A stretch of 64,000 nucleotides of DNA from Actinomycetospora straminea (GTDB lineage: Bacteria > Actinomycetota > Actinomycetes > Mycobacteriales > Pseudonocardiaceae), in assembly GCF_028737255.1 (NCBI RefSeq), contig NZ_JAQZAN010000002.1, positions 310,001 to 374,000 of the forward strand. The letters are read 5' to 3'. Of this stretch, positions 44,915-53,067 are shown piece by piece (the first letter of the stretch is position 1; each line of letters starts with the position of its first letter). The notes below the pieces were generated by a model, which was not told the DNA's origin, did no database searches, and worked only from the letters and a program-made list of their open reading frames with translations. The position numbers and the translations under genes are program-made.

Positions 44915-45973
44915 TCAGCGCCAGTGCCGCCAGCCCGGGTCGCCGGCGCCGCCCCAGCGGTCGGCGTCGACGGTCACCCCGGTGCCGGCGCGGATCTCCC
45001 CGCACGCCACCCAGCCGTCGGGCACGTGGTCCTCGCTCGGGAAGGTGGCGACGAGCGCGTGGTCCTCGCCGCCGGTCAACGCCCAGGTCAGCGGGTCGCC
45101 GCCGAGGGCCGAGGCCACGTCGCGCAGCTTGTCGGCCACGGGCAGCAGGCGCGAGGAGAGGTCGACGTGCACCCGCGAGGCGGCCGCGACGTGCCCGAGG
45201 TCCGCGAGCAGGCCGTCCGAGGTGTCGATCATCGAGGTCGCCCCGGCCCGCGCGGCCACGGGGCCCTCGCGCCACGGCGGGCGGGGCGTCCGGTGGGCGG
45301 CGACCATCGCGACCGGCGAGCGGAAGCCCCGGCGCAGCACCGCCATCCCGGCCGCCGACCAGCCGAGCTCGCCGCGCACCGCCACCACGTCGCCCGGGCG
45401 CGCTCCCGAGCGGGTCACGGGCGCGCGACCCTCGAGATCGCCCAGCGCCGTGATCGAGACCACCATCGTGTCGGCGGACACGGTGTCGCCCCCGACCACG
45501 CCGATCCCCGCGTCCGCCGCGGCGTCCCACACCCCGGCCGCGAGGCCGTCGAGGACCTCGGTGCTCGTCGTCCCCGGGCAGGCCAGCGAGAGCAGCAGGG
45601 CCGTCGGGACCGCGCCCATCGCCGCGACGTCGGCCAGGTTCGCCGCGACCGCCTTGCGCCCCACCTGCTCGGGCGCGGACCAGTCGAACCGGAAGTGCAC
45701 GCCCTCGACCAGCGTGTCCACCGTCGCGACCACCCGCCCGTCCGGGGCCGCGACCAGCGCCGCGTCGTCGCCGGGACCCAGCAGCGTGGGCTCGGGCTGG
45801 AAGCGGTCGCCGGTGATGCGGTCGATCACACCGAACTCGCCGAGCTCCGCGGCCGTGTCGGCGGCAGCCGGGCCCGACCGGGCGGCCCCTGCGCCGCCCG
45901 GCACGCCCGCGCTCCGTCGGGTGGACCCTCCGGTTCGTCCGTGTCCCCCGCGCCCGTTCGCCGTCCGGCTCAC
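44915..45973 (-). CDS. thiL: Thiamine-monophosphate kinase
   Basis: The 352-residue protein has the ThiL/PurM-like motifs LLGPGDDAALVAAPDG near residue 65, VDTLVEGVHFRFDW, NLADVAAMGAVPTALLLSL, VVGGDTVSA and MIDTSDGLLADLGHV. It phosphorylates thiamine phosphate to thiamine pyrophosphate. The GTG at 45973 follows AGGGAGA and gives a Gly/Arg/Ser-rich extension of about 35 residues; an internal start nearer the ELGEFGVIDRI motif cannot be excluded. Divergent from the Lrp-like gene. Confidence 0.93.
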   Translation of the reverse strand: MSRTANGRGGHGRTGGSTRRSAGVPGGAGAARSGPAAADTAAELGEFGVIDRITGDRFQPEPTLLGPGDDAALVAAPDGRVVATVDTLVEGVHFRFDWSAPEQVGRKAVAANLADVAAMGAVPTALLLSLACPGTTSTEVLDGLAAGVWDAAADAGIGVVGGDTVSADTMVVSITALGDLEGRAPVTRSGARPGDVVAVRGELGWSAAGMAVLRRGFRSPVAMVAAHRTPRPPWREGPVAARAGATSMIDTSDGLLADLGHVAAASRVHVDLSSRLLPVADKLRDVASALGGDPLTWALTGGEDHALVATFPSEDHVPDGWVACGEIRAGTGVTVDADRWGGAGDPGWRHWR

Positions 45974-46052
45974 CCCTCGTCTCCCTGCGGTACCTTCCCT
46001 GCCACCCTGGCCGACGTCACCGCCGGCCCGTTCCCCCCGAGGAGGCACGTCC

Positions 46053-46289
46053 GTGGTCCAGGCCTACATCCTGATCCAGACCGAGGTGGGTCGTGCCGCC
46101 GCGGTCGCCTCGGACGTGGCCGGGATCGACGGTGTCACCCGGGCCCAGGACGTCACCGGACCCTACGACGTCATCGTCACCGCGGAGGCCGATGACGTCG
46201 ACACGCTCGGGCGGGATGTCGTCGGCGCGGTGCAGAAGGTCCCCGGGATCACCCGCACGCTCACCTGCCCCGTCGTCTCGACCGACTGA
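46053..46289 (+). CDS. Stand-alone Lrp/AsnC ligand-binding (RAM) domain protein
   Basis: The 78-residue protein is only the RAM domain: VQAYILIQTEVGRAAAVASDV, GVTRAQDVTGPYDVIVTAEAD and IGRDVVG-like LGRDVVGAVQKVPGITRTLTC. No helix-turn-helix precedes it. Such proteins bind amino acids and may act as metabolic sensors or modulators of full-length Lrp proteins. The GTG follows GAGGAGG. It is 2 bp from the DUF3515 gene, the arrangement found near thiL and ddl in mycobacteria. Confidence 0.88.
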   Translation: MVQAYILIQTEVGRAAAVASDVAGIDGVTRAQDVTGPYDVIVTAEADDVDTLGRDVVGAVQKVPGITRTLTCPVVSTD

Positions 46290-46291
46290 CC

Positions 46292-46849
46292 GTGGTCCTG
46301 CGCAGCGCGCCCGAGGTGGCGCGCCGGCTCCCGCGCGTGCTGGTGGTGCTCGTGCTCACGGTGCCCGTGCTCGTGGTGACCGGGGTGTTCGTGGCGTCGC
46401 TGGTGCTGGTGCGCCAGCCCGTCCCCGACGCCGACACCGTGCGGCTGCGCGTGCCCGCGGTCCCGACGCCCGCCGCCGCGAGCGCCGACTGCTCGCGCCT
46501 GCTCTCCGGCCTGCCCGGCGAGATGGCCACCGAGCAGGGGATGCTGGCGCGCCGCGTGCTCGCCGACCCGGTGCCGCCGGCGACGGTGGCGTGGGGCGGC
46601 GAGGAGGGCGCCGCGCCGGTCGTCCTGCGCTGCGGGCTCCCGCGGCCGGCGGCCCTGTCCGGCGGGGGCTCGATGACCGTGGTCAACGGGGTCGACTGGA
46701 TCGAGGTCGAGGACGGCGTGCCGGGCAGCCGGACGTGGGTGACCACCGACCGCGCGGTCTACGTCGCGATCACGGTGCCCGACGGCGTCGGCACCGCCCC
46801 GATCCAGGACGTCTCCCGCGGCGTCAAGATCTCGCTCGTGAGCCGTTGA
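46292..46849 (+). CDS. DUF3515 family membrane-anchored protein
   Basis: The 185-residue protein has one N-terminal membrane segment ([25 protein letters not shown], about 16-40) and an extracytoplasmic domain with two cysteines ([11 protein letters not shown] and LRCGLPRP), followed by [12 protein letters not shown] and [15 protein letters not shown], the DUF3515 core. Function unknown; association with thiL and ddl is conserved. It starts 2 bp after the Lrp-like gene, and its 3' end overlaps convergent ddl by 26 bp. Confidence 0.85.
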   Translation: MVLRSAPEVARRLPRVLVVLVLTVPVLVVTGVFVASLVLVRQPVPDADTVRLRVPAVPTPAAASADCSRLLSGLPGEMATEQGMLARRVLADPVPPATVAWGGEEGAAPVVLRCGLPRPAALSGGGSMTVVNGVDWIEVEDGVPGSRTWVTTDRAVYVAITVPDGVGTAPIQDVSRGVKISLVSR

Positions 46850-47912
46850 GCGCGGTCTCGACGAGCGTCGTCAGCAGCGCGGGGTAGTCGACCCCGACCG
46901 TCGCCCACATCCGCGGGTAGAGCGAGGTCGCGGTGAACCCCGGCATGGTGTTGAGCTCGTTGACCAGCAGGCGTCCGTCGCCGGTCAGGAAGAAGTCGAC
47001 CCGGGCGAGGCCCTCGACGCCCATGGTCCGGAACACCTCGAGCGCCGTGGTGCGCACGGCCTCGGCCACCTCGTCGTCGAGCTTCGCGGGCACGTCGAGC
47101 TCGCAGGCGTCGTCGAGGTACTTGGTGTCGAAGTCGTACCAGCCGGCGTCACCGCCGACGACGCGGATCTCGGCCGGCACGCTCGCCTCGAGCCGGCCGT
47201 CGGGGTGCTCGAGCACGCCGCACTCGATCTCGCGCCCGACGATCGCGGCCTCCACCAGGACCTTCGGGTCCTCCGCGCGCGCCGTCGCGATCGCCGCGCC
47301 GAGCTCGCCCCACGCCGCGACCCGGGTGATGCCGACCGACGACCCGGCGCGCGCGGGCTTGACGAACACCGGCAGGCCCAGGCGGTCGCGCTCGGCGTCG
47401 GTGAGGTCCGCGCGGTCCGGGGTCAGCACGACGGCGTCGCCGACGGCGAGCCCGGCGTCGCGCAGCAGGCGCTTGGTGACGTCCTTGTCCATCGACGCCG
47501 CGCTCGCCAGCACTCCGGCGCCCACGTAGGCGACGCCGGCCGACTCGAGCAGGCCCTGCACGGTCCCGTCCTCGCCGCCGGGGCCGTGCAGCACGGGCAC
47601 GACGACGTCGACGCGACCCAGCGACGCGCCGTCGTCGAGGGCGACGAGCTCGCGGCGCGTGTCGGCGGGCAGGGCCACCGGGCGCCCGGAGGTCACCTCG
47701 GGGAGCTCGCGGCCGCGCAGGCGCAGCTCGGCGGGGTCGGACGGTCCGAGGACCCACGCGCCCGCGGGCGTGATGCCGACCGGGACGACGTCGTAGCGGT
47801 CCCGGTCGAGGTGGGCGAGCACGCTGCCGGCCGACAGGCACGAGATCCTGTGCTCGCTGCTGCGGCCCCCGAAGAGGACGACGACGCGGGGGCGGTCTCC
47901 CTGGCCCGTCAT
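46824..47912 (-). CDS. ddl: D-alanine--D-alanine ligase
   Basis: The 362-residue protein begins with the ATP-grasp pre-domain [20 protein letters not shown], has [15 protein letters not shown] near residue 110, [28 protein letters not shown] near 185 and the C-terminal [24 protein letters not shown]. It makes the D-Ala-D-Ala dipeptide of peptidoglycan precursors in the cytoplasm. The active-site Tyr/Ser typical of dipeptide-forming enzymes appears retained ([15 protein letters not shown]). A TAGGCT hexamer 8 bp before the ATG suggests a leaderless transcript. Confidence 0.95.
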   Translation of the reverse strand: MTGQGDRPRVVVLFGGRSSEHRISCLSAGSVLAHLDRDRYDVVPVGITPAGAWVLGPSDPAELRLRGRELPEVTSGRPVALPADTRRELVALDDGASLGRVDVVVPVLHGPGGEDGTVQGLLESAGVAYVGAGVLASAASMDKDVTKRLLRDAGLAVGDAVVLTPDRADLTDAERDRLGLPVFVKPARAGSSVGITRVAAWGELGAAIATARAEDPKVLVEAAIVGREIECGVLEHPDGRLEASVPAEIRVVGGDAGWYDFDTKYLDDACELDVPAKLDDEVAEAVRTTALEVFRTMGVEGLARVDFFLTGDGRLLVNELNTMPGFTATSLYPRMWATVGVDYPALLTTLVETALNGSRARS

Positions 47913-47920
47913 GGCGGCGG

Positions 47921-47926
47921 AGCCTA
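47921..47926 (-). promoter_or_regulatory. -10 hexamer TAGGCT, leaderless ddl promoter
   Basis: On the minus strand TAGGCT is followed by eight bases and the ddl ATG. It sits between the ddl start and the kynA stop, so ddl can be transcribed independently of kynA. Confidence 0.45.
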
Positions 47927-47934
47927 CGCGGCGG

Positions 47935-48738
47935 TCACAGCGCGGTGCGGACCGCGTACAGCTCGGGGAAGAACGTCAGGTCGAGGACGCGGCGCAGGAA
48001 CGAGGCGCCCGTCGTCCCGCCGGTGCCGGTGCGGAAGCCGATGGTGCGCTCCACGGTCTTGAGGTGCCGGAAGCGCCAGAGCTGCAGGTTGTCCTCGACG
48101 TCGACGAGCTCCTCGCACGCCTCGTAGACGTCCCAGTGGTGCTCCGGGTCGTCGTAGATCGCGCGGAACACCTCGACCAGTCGCGCGTCCTCCCGGTGGG
48201 CCGTGCGGACGTCGCGCTCGAGCACGTCGGCGGGCACCGGGTGGCCCCGGCGCGCGAGCAGGCGCAGGAACTCGTCGTAGAGGCTGGGCCGCTCGAGCGT
48301 CGCGGTGAGCAGGGCCCGGGCCGCCTCGTCGGTGCCGAGCACCTCGATCATCGCCGGGTCCTTGGCGCCGAGGAGGAACTCGACCGCCCGGTACTGGTAG
48401 CTCTGGAACCCCGACGACGAGCCGAGGAACCCGCGGAACTGCTGGTACTCGGTCGGCGTGAGCGTCGCGAGCACCGACCACTGCTCGATGAGCTGCTTCT
48501 GGACGTGCTTGACGCGCGCCAGGCGCTTGAGGGCGAGCGGGAGGTCGTCGCGGGCCAGGTCGTCGCACGCGCCGGTGAGCTCGTGCAGCGCGAGCTTGAG
48601 CCACAGCTCCGAGGTCTGGTGCTGGACGATGAACAGCAGCTCGTCGTGCGCCTCGGGACGCGAGAGGGGGTGCTGCGCCCCGAGCAGATCGTCGAGGTGC
48701 AGGTACCGCCCGTAGGTCAGGGACTCCGACTCGGCCAC
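47935..48738 (-). CDS. kynA: Tryptophan 2,3-dioxygenase
   Basis: The 267-residue protein has the TDO signature [16 protein letters not shown] at the start, [35 protein letters not shown], and the heme-ligand region [16 protein letters not shown] followed by GTGGT. It opens the indole ring of tryptophan to N-formylkynurenine. No kynB or kynU is nearby. The GTG at 48738 follows AGGAGG and overlaps the end of the MocR regulator gene by 22 bp, so the regulator may control it directly. Confidence 0.95.
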   Translation of the reverse strand: MAESESLTYGRYLHLDDLLGAQHPLSRPEAHDELLFIVQHQTSELWLKLALHELTGACDDLARDDLPLALKRLARVKHVQKQLIEQWSVLATLTPTEYQQFRGFLGSSSGFQSYQYRAVEFLLGAKDPAMIEVLGTDEAARALLTATLERPSLYDEFLRLLARRGHPVPADVLERDVRTAHREDARLVEVFRAIYDDPEHHWDVYEACEELVDVEDNLQLWRFRHLKTVERTIGFRTGTGGTTGASFLRRVLDLTFFPELYAVRTAL

Positions 48739-50147
48739 GCCCCCGATCCTCCTCCCCGACGGGCCGCCAGCACCTCCCCGAGTCGCGCGAGCGCACCGTC
48801 GATCTGCGACGCCGCCGGCCCCGCCCAGCCGACGAGCACCCCGCGCGCGGCCTCCGGGGCGTCGGGGTCGAGGTGGGTCTCGGCGAGGCCGACGAGGAGC
48901 AGGCCCCCGCGGGCGGCGTCGGCGAGGACGGCGTCCTCGCCCGTCCGGTCGGGCAGCGGGACGACGAGGTGCGCGCCGGCCCGGTCGCCGCGCACGGTGT
49001 GCCCCGCCGCCCCGACGACGTCGACCACCCGGGCCCGGCGCGCGGCGAGCTCGCGGCGCAGGCGGGCGAGGTGGCGGGCGAGCGCGCCGTCGGCGTGCAG
49101 GGCGGCGACGACCTGCTGGCCCGCGGGCGCCGGGCGCACCGACGTGGCCCGCCGCCGCGCCAGCACCTCCGCGCGGACCTCCGGCGGCGCGACCATCCAG
49201 CCCGCACCGAGGTCCGGGGTCAGGATCTTGCTGGTGGTGCCGAGGTGCACGGTGACGTCGGGCGCGAGCCCCGCGAGCAGCGGCAACGGGGCGACGTCGT
49301 AGCGCAGCTCGCCGTCGTAGTCGTCCTCGAGCAGCAGCAGGCCCTCGTCCCGGGCGCGCGCCACGAGCGCGGCGCGCCGGGCGACGGGCAGGCGGGCGCC
49401 GAGCGGGTACTGGTGCGCGGGCGTCAGGTACACCGCGTCGACGCCGGCCGGGACCTCGTCGACCCGCAGGCCCTCGCCGTCGACGCCCACGCCGACCGGC
49501 TGGGCGCCGGCCGCGCGCAGCAGGGCGTTGGCGCGGGGGTAGCCGGGCTCCTCGACCGCGACGCGGGGCGCGCGCCCGGTCCGCCACCGCAGCAGGGTCA
49601 CGATCTCCGCGAGGCCGTCGGTGGTGCCCGCGGTGGCGAGCACGTCGTCGGGCGCGGCGGCCAGCCCGCGGTGGTGGAGCAGCAGGCGGGCGACGGCCTC
49701 GCGGTAGGCGGGCACCCCCGCGTGCTCGGGACGGGCGGTCGGGTCCCGGTCCCCCGCCCGCCGCCAGGCCCGGCGCCACGCCCGCCGGTCGAGGACCGCG
49801 AGGCACGGGACGCCGGGGCGCAGGTCGACCGGCCGGGGGCTGCGTGCGTGATCTTCTGAGCTATAGCTCAGAAGATCACGCACGTGGGCCGTCGCCAGCA
49901 CGTAGGTGCCGGCGCCACGGCGGGGGCCGAGCCAGCCCTCGGCGACGAGCTGGTCGTACGCCGCGGCGGTGACCGTCCGGCTCACGCCCAGCTCCGTGGC
50001 CAGCGCGCGGGTCGAGGGCACGCGCTCGCCGACCCGCAGCGCCCCGCGCGCCACCGCCCCGCGCAGGCCCTCCGCGAGCTGCACGGCGAGCGGGGTCGGC
50101 GCGTCCCGGTCGAGCGGGAGCGCGAGCTCCGGCGACACACCCCGCAC
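48717..50147 (-). CDS. MocR/PdxR-type regulator (GntR HTH fused to aminotransferase-like domain)
   Basis: The 476-residue protein has an N-terminal winged HTH (TPLAVQLAEGLRGAVARGAL ... VPSTRALATELGVSRTVTAAAYDQL, about 15-80) and a fold-type I aminotransferase domain with AGTTDGLAEI, YLTPAHQYPLG, LLEDDYDGEL and the PLP-lysine motif LGTTSKILTPDL. MocR proteins sense PLP or amino compounds. The GTG follows AGGAGG. In the linker (about residues 89-102) a 42-bp perfect palindrome encodes VRDLLSYSSEDHA. It is divergent from a PPOX-like protein, and its 3' end overlaps kynA. Confidence 0.9.
   Translation of the reverse strand: MRGVSPELALPLDRDAPTPLAVQLAEGLRGAVARGALRVGERVPSTRALATELGVSRTVTAAAYDQLVAEGWLGPRRGAGTYVLATAHVRDLLSYSSEDHARSPRPVDLRPGVPCLAVLDRRAWRRAWRRAGDRDPTARPEHAGVPAYREAVARLLLHHRGLAAAPDDVLATAGTTDGLAEIVTLLRWRTGRAPRVAVEEPGYPRANALLRAAGAQPVGVGVDGEGLRVDEVPAGVDAVYLTPAHQYPLGARLPVARRAALVARARDEGLLLLEDDYDGELRYDVAPLPLLAGLAPDVTVHLGTTSKILTPDLGAGWMVAPPEVRAEVLARRRATSVRPAPAGQQVVAALHADGALARHLARLRRELAARRARVVDVVGAAGHTVRGDRAGAHLVVPLPDRTGEDAVLADAARGGLLLVGLAETHLDPDAPEAARGVLVGWAGPAASQIDGALARLGEVLAARRGGGSGAWPSRSP
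49843..49884. repeat. Dispersed palindromic element, copy 2 (in frame inside the MocR gene)
   Basis: This is a perfect 42-bp palindrome (21-bp arms beginning CGTGCGTGATCTTCTGAGC). Its length is a multiple of three and it adds 14 codons without a stop between the HTH and the aminotransferase domain. A copy at 44868-44907 differs by only two positions over 40 bp. Confidence 0.9.
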
Positions 50148-50179
50148 GAGTGGCCTCCTGACTTCGCGCCCGAGTGGCC
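50147..50179. promoter_or_regulatory. Direct repeat CGAGTGGCC x2, candidate MocR operator
   Basis: CGAGTGGCC occurs at 50147-50155 and again at 50171-50179 (24-bp period) in the 60-bp space between the divergent MocR and PPOX-like genes. MocR/PdxR regulators are known to bind direct repeats in such positions. One copy abuts the MocR start codon. Confidence 0.45.
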
Positions 50180-50207
50180 GTTCGAGGATGCCACCTCGGC
50201 ATCGACG

Positions 50208-50915
50208 ATGGACGTCGTGACCGCACCCCCGCTCTCCCCCACCGACCGCTCGCGGGTCCGCCGCCACCGCGACCGCCAGCGCAGCGACCGCGCCGAGCTG
50301 CACGCCGTGCTCGACGAGGCCCTCGTCGCGCACCTCGGCCGCGTCGTCGACGGCGAGCCCGTCGTGCTGCCCACCCTCCACGCCCGGGTCGGCGAGACGC
50401 TCTACCTGCACGGGTCCAGCGGCGCGGCGAGCCTGCGCGGCGACGAGCCGGTGTGCGTCACGGTCACGCTGATCGACGGCCTGGTCTACGCCCGCCGCTG
50501 GTTCACCCACTCCGCGAACTACCGCAGCGCGGTGGTGCGGGGCCGCGCGCGGACGGTGACCGACCCCGACGAGGCGCTCGCCGCCCTGCGCGCGCTCGTG
50601 GCGCAGGTCGCGCCGGGCCAGGAGGAGCACGCGGCGGCGCCCAGCCGCAAGGAGATGGCGGCGACCGCGGTCGTCGCCGTCGACCTCGACGAGGCGAGCG
50701 TGAAGGTCCGCACCGGCCCGCCCGGCGACGGTGACGCCGTCGCGGCGGGCGACGACCGCTGGGCCGGGGTGGTGCGGTTGGAGACGCGGGTCGCCGACGT
50801 CACGACCTGCCCGGCGCTGCCGGCGGACACCCCGGTGCCGGCGCACGTCCCCCGGAGCGGGACGGCGCTCCCGCTCCTCAGCGGAGCAGGCCCGTCGCGT
50901 ACGCGAGGGTCGTGA
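50208..50915 (+). CDS. Pyridoxamine 5'-phosphate oxidase-like FMN-binding protein
   Basis: The 235-residue protein has a split-barrel flavin-binding fold: DRAELHAVLDEALVAHLGRVVDGEPVVLPTLHARVG, LYLHGSSGAAS, DGLVYARRWFTHSANYRSAVVRG, typical of the PPOX/flavin-nucleotide-binding family that includes F420- or FMN-binding proteins. It is probably cytoplasmic. It is divergent from a MocR regulator, a common pairing, so it is likely its target. The start may be ATG 50208 or GTG 50217. Its 3' end overlaps the small ORF on the other strand. Confidence 0.82.
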   Translation: MDVVTAPPLSPTDRSRVRRHRDRQRSDRAELHAVLDEALVAHLGRVVDGEPVVLPTLHARVGETLYLHGSSGAASLRGDEPVCVTVTLIDGLVYARRWFTHSANYRSAVVRGRARTVTDPDEALAALRALVAQVAPGQEEHAAAPSRKEMAATAVVAVDLDEASVKVRTGPPGDGDAVAAGDDRWAGVVRLETRVADVTTCPALPADTPVPAHVPRSGTALPLLSGAGPSRTRGS

Positions 50916-50979
50916 GCAGCACGAAGATCGTCAGGGCGAGCAACAGCGTCAGCCACAGCCGACGGATCGGTCCCGGCAC
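50878..50979 (-). CDS. Tiny single-span membrane protein downstream of the Nramp-like gene
   Basis: A 33-codon frame starts with GTG two bases after the transporter stop. It encodes PGPIRRLWLTLLLALTIFVL and a short remainder, that is, two N-terminal arginines, one perfect transmembrane span and a final arginine. No clear ribosome site is present, so it would depend on translational coupling. It overlaps the 3' end of the PPOX-like gene on the other strand by 38 bp. A role as a small transporter accessory protein is inference. Confidence 0.5.
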   Translation of the reverse strand: MPGPIRRLWLTLLLALTIFVLLTTLAYATGLLR

Positions 50980-50981
50980 CG

Positions 50982-52451
50982 CTAGGCCAGCGACGCCGGG
51001 CCCGCGCTGATCATCTGGTAGACCAGGAAGATCGAGAAGGCCACGTAGAACAGCGCGACGAGGATCATGATCGGGAGCCGCCAGCCCTTCAGCTTCGCGA
51101 ACCCCGGCAGGAGCCTCCGGTTGACCATGATGATCAGCACGGAGTAGACGGCCATGACGAAGCCGCCGCCGGCCGAGGAGATCACCAGGAGCACGACCGG
51201 CTCGATGCCGGTCCAGATGATCCCGGAGCCGACCACGATCAGCAGCCACACCGTGGCGATGTAGATCTTGCTCTCGCTCCAGAAGGTGCTCTCCTTGAGG
51301 AACGTGACCTTCAGCGAGTCGGCGGTGAGCCGGCTGACGTAGTCGACGACGCCGATGTTGGTGGAGAACAGCATGAGGAAGCCGGCGACGTAGAAGGCCG
51401 TCGTGAACCACGGCGCGACGAGGTCACCCAGCGCCTGCCCCTCCGCCTGGATGAACGACAGCTCGGACTCCAGTTCGGGGTTGACGCCGATCGTCGAGAA
51501 CACCAGGACGGACAGCGAGACCAGCAGCAGCGCCCCGATGAACCAGAAGGTGATCAGCTGCTCCTGGTTGGCGATGCGCCACCACCGCCGCCACCGCCGC
51601 TCGTTCTCCGGGGTGGCGGGGACCATGTAGCCCAGGGACGGCGCGGCCACCTCCTGCCCGGTGATCGGGGAGACGATGTTGGGGATGCGGACCCCCATCC
51701 CCATCCCCTTGTCCCGGATGTAGTTGCTCTGCACCAGGTTGTTCGCCCCGCCCGCGCCCGCGAAGACGATCGCGCCGAACAGCGACGCCGCGCCGATCTG
51801 GCCCACGATCTCGGGCAGGTTCCCGATCCCCGACGGGATCTCCGTGACGACGTCCGCCCAGGCCCCCGCCTGGGTCGCCAGGATGATGGCCGCGACGACG
51901 AACACCAGGATGAGCGCGACCATCACGCCCTCGATCTTCTCGAGGGTCTGGTAGATGACCGGCGACACCGTGACCGCCAGGCCGATGGAGAGCAGGAAGA
52001 TCGTGGCGACGACGGGGACCGCGGACTCGCTCCAGCCGAAGATGAACGTGAACACGGTGGCCCCGCTGGACGCCCACCCGGGCCAGAGGTTCGGCAGGAT
52101 CGCGCCGAGCACGAAGACGATGCCCCAGGGCAGCCACAGCCGCGAGAAGCCCGTCACCGCGGTCTCCCCGGTGACCAGCGTGTACCGCTCGATCTCCATG
52201 TTGAGGAAGTACTGCAGCGTGATGCCGACGACGGCGAGCCAGATGATGCCCAGCCCGACCTGGGTCGTGACGTAGGGCCACAGGACCAGCTCGCCCGACC
52301 CGAGCGCGGTCGCCGTGAGGATGACGCTCGCCCCGAGGTACCGCCGCAGGCCCTGGGGCTCGGGGAGGTCCGCGTAGGGGACCGCCGGGAGGTAACGATC
52401 CGGCAGCTCGGTCGCCAGCGCCGTGCTGCCCTGCCCGACGTCGTCAGCCAT
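50982..52451 (-). CDS. Nramp-related divalent metal transporter family protein
   Basis: The 489-residue membrane protein has about 11-12 hydrophobic segments. The N-terminal LGASVILTATALGSGELVLWPYV and NMEIERYTLVTGET regions resemble the Nramp segment 1 and 3 areas, but the canonical DPGN motif of segment 1 is replaced by TALGSGEL. The MPH-type segment 6 motif is not evident. It therefore belongs to the divergent Nramp-like transporters whose substrate may not be a transition metal. The ATG at 52451 has a G-rich run upstream. A 33-codon membrane ORF follows 2 bp after. Confidence 0.78.
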   Translation of the reverse strand: MADDVGQGSTALATELPDRYLPAVPYADLPEPQGLRRYLGASVILTATALGSGELVLWPYVTTQVGLGIIWLAVVGITLQYFLNMEIERYTLVTGETAVTGFSRLWLPWGIVFVLGAILPNLWPGWASSGATVFTFIFGWSESAVPVVATIFLLSIGLAVTVSPVIYQTLEKIEGVMVALILVFVVAAIILATQAGAWADVVTEIPSGIGNLPEIVGQIGAASLFGAIVFAGAGGANNLVQSNYIRDKGMGMGVRIPNIVSPITGQEVAAPSLGYMVPATPENERRWRRWWRIANQEQLITFWFIGALLLVSLSVLVFSTIGVNPELESELSFIQAEGQALGDLVAPWFTTAFYVAGFLMLFSTNIGVVDYVSRLTADSLKVTFLKESTFWSESKIYIATVWLLIVVGSGIIWTGIEPVVLLVISSAGGGFVMAVYSVLIIMVNRRLLPGFAKLKGWRLPIMILVALFYVAFSIFLVYQMISAGPASLA

Positions 52452-52521
52452 GCCGACCCCCCCCGTCACCGCCGGGCCCCGGTGCGCGGCGGGTACGAGC
52501 AGTGTGGGGGCTCGAGCGGCG

Positions 52522-53067
52522 TCAGACCAGGGCTGCGGCGCGATCACGGCTGGGCACCGGCACGCGGCGGCGCAACTGCACCGTGGTGCCCTGCTCGCCG
52601 GGCAGCACCGCCGTGGAGTGCATGAGCTCGCGCATCAGCGGCAACCCGCGGCCCCGCCAGCCCGGGCTCGTGCTCGGGCGCCAGGCTCCCTCGTCGACGA
52701 CCGTGACTACGAGGTCGCGGCCGGTCAGCAACGGGCAAGACACGGCGGACCACAGCGTCATGAGGCCCGGGGTGCCCCGGTCGGCGTAGGCGTGGTCGAC
52801 GACGTTCGCGAGGGCCTCGTACACCGCGAGCGCGAGGTCGTCGGCGGTGTCGAGGTCGGTGATCTCGGCGACCCAGCAGCGGAAACGGCGGCGCAGCGAC
52901 GCGGCGTTCTCGGTGGTGGCGAGCGCGCAGAGCTCCAGCGGCGGCACCGCCGTCGCCGGCGCCGTCCGCGGCCCCATCCGCTGCAGCACGTCCATCGCGA
53001 TCAGTGTTCCCGGGCCCGGTACCGGCAAACGTGCGGGGGTGGGCCTCGACCCGGGGCCGTCCGTCAC
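52522..53067 (-). CDS. HATPase_c (RsbW-like) anti-sigma/serine kinase family protein
   Basis: The 181-residue protein has a GHKL N-box [15 protein letters not shown], then [27 protein letters not shown], where D-x-G-x-W and the RGRGL lid match RsbW/SpoIIAB-like kinases. The catalytic domain spans about residues 55-165. Such proteins bind sigma factors or phosphorylate anti-anti-sigma proteins. The GTG at 53067 overlaps the gpsA stop (GTGA), with AAGG upstream, so it is coupled to gpsA; an ATG at 52995 is the alternative. No sigma factor is adjacent. Confidence 0.82.
   Translation of the reverse strand: MTDGPGSRPTPARLPVPGPGTLIAMDVLQRMGPRTAPATAVPPLELCALATTENAASLRRRFRCWVAEITDLDTADDLALAVYEALANVVDHAYADRGTPGLMTLWSAVSCPLLTGRDLVVTVVDEGAWRPSTSPGWRGRGLPLMRELMHSTAVLPGEQGTTVQLRRRVPVPSRDRAAALV

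Noticed and set aside
44868-46289. Long plus-strand frame starting inside the palindrome and covering thiL
   Set aside because: It reads the palindrome as codons by chance and then runs antisense to thiL. The true plus-strand gene here is the 78-residue RAM protein at 46053.
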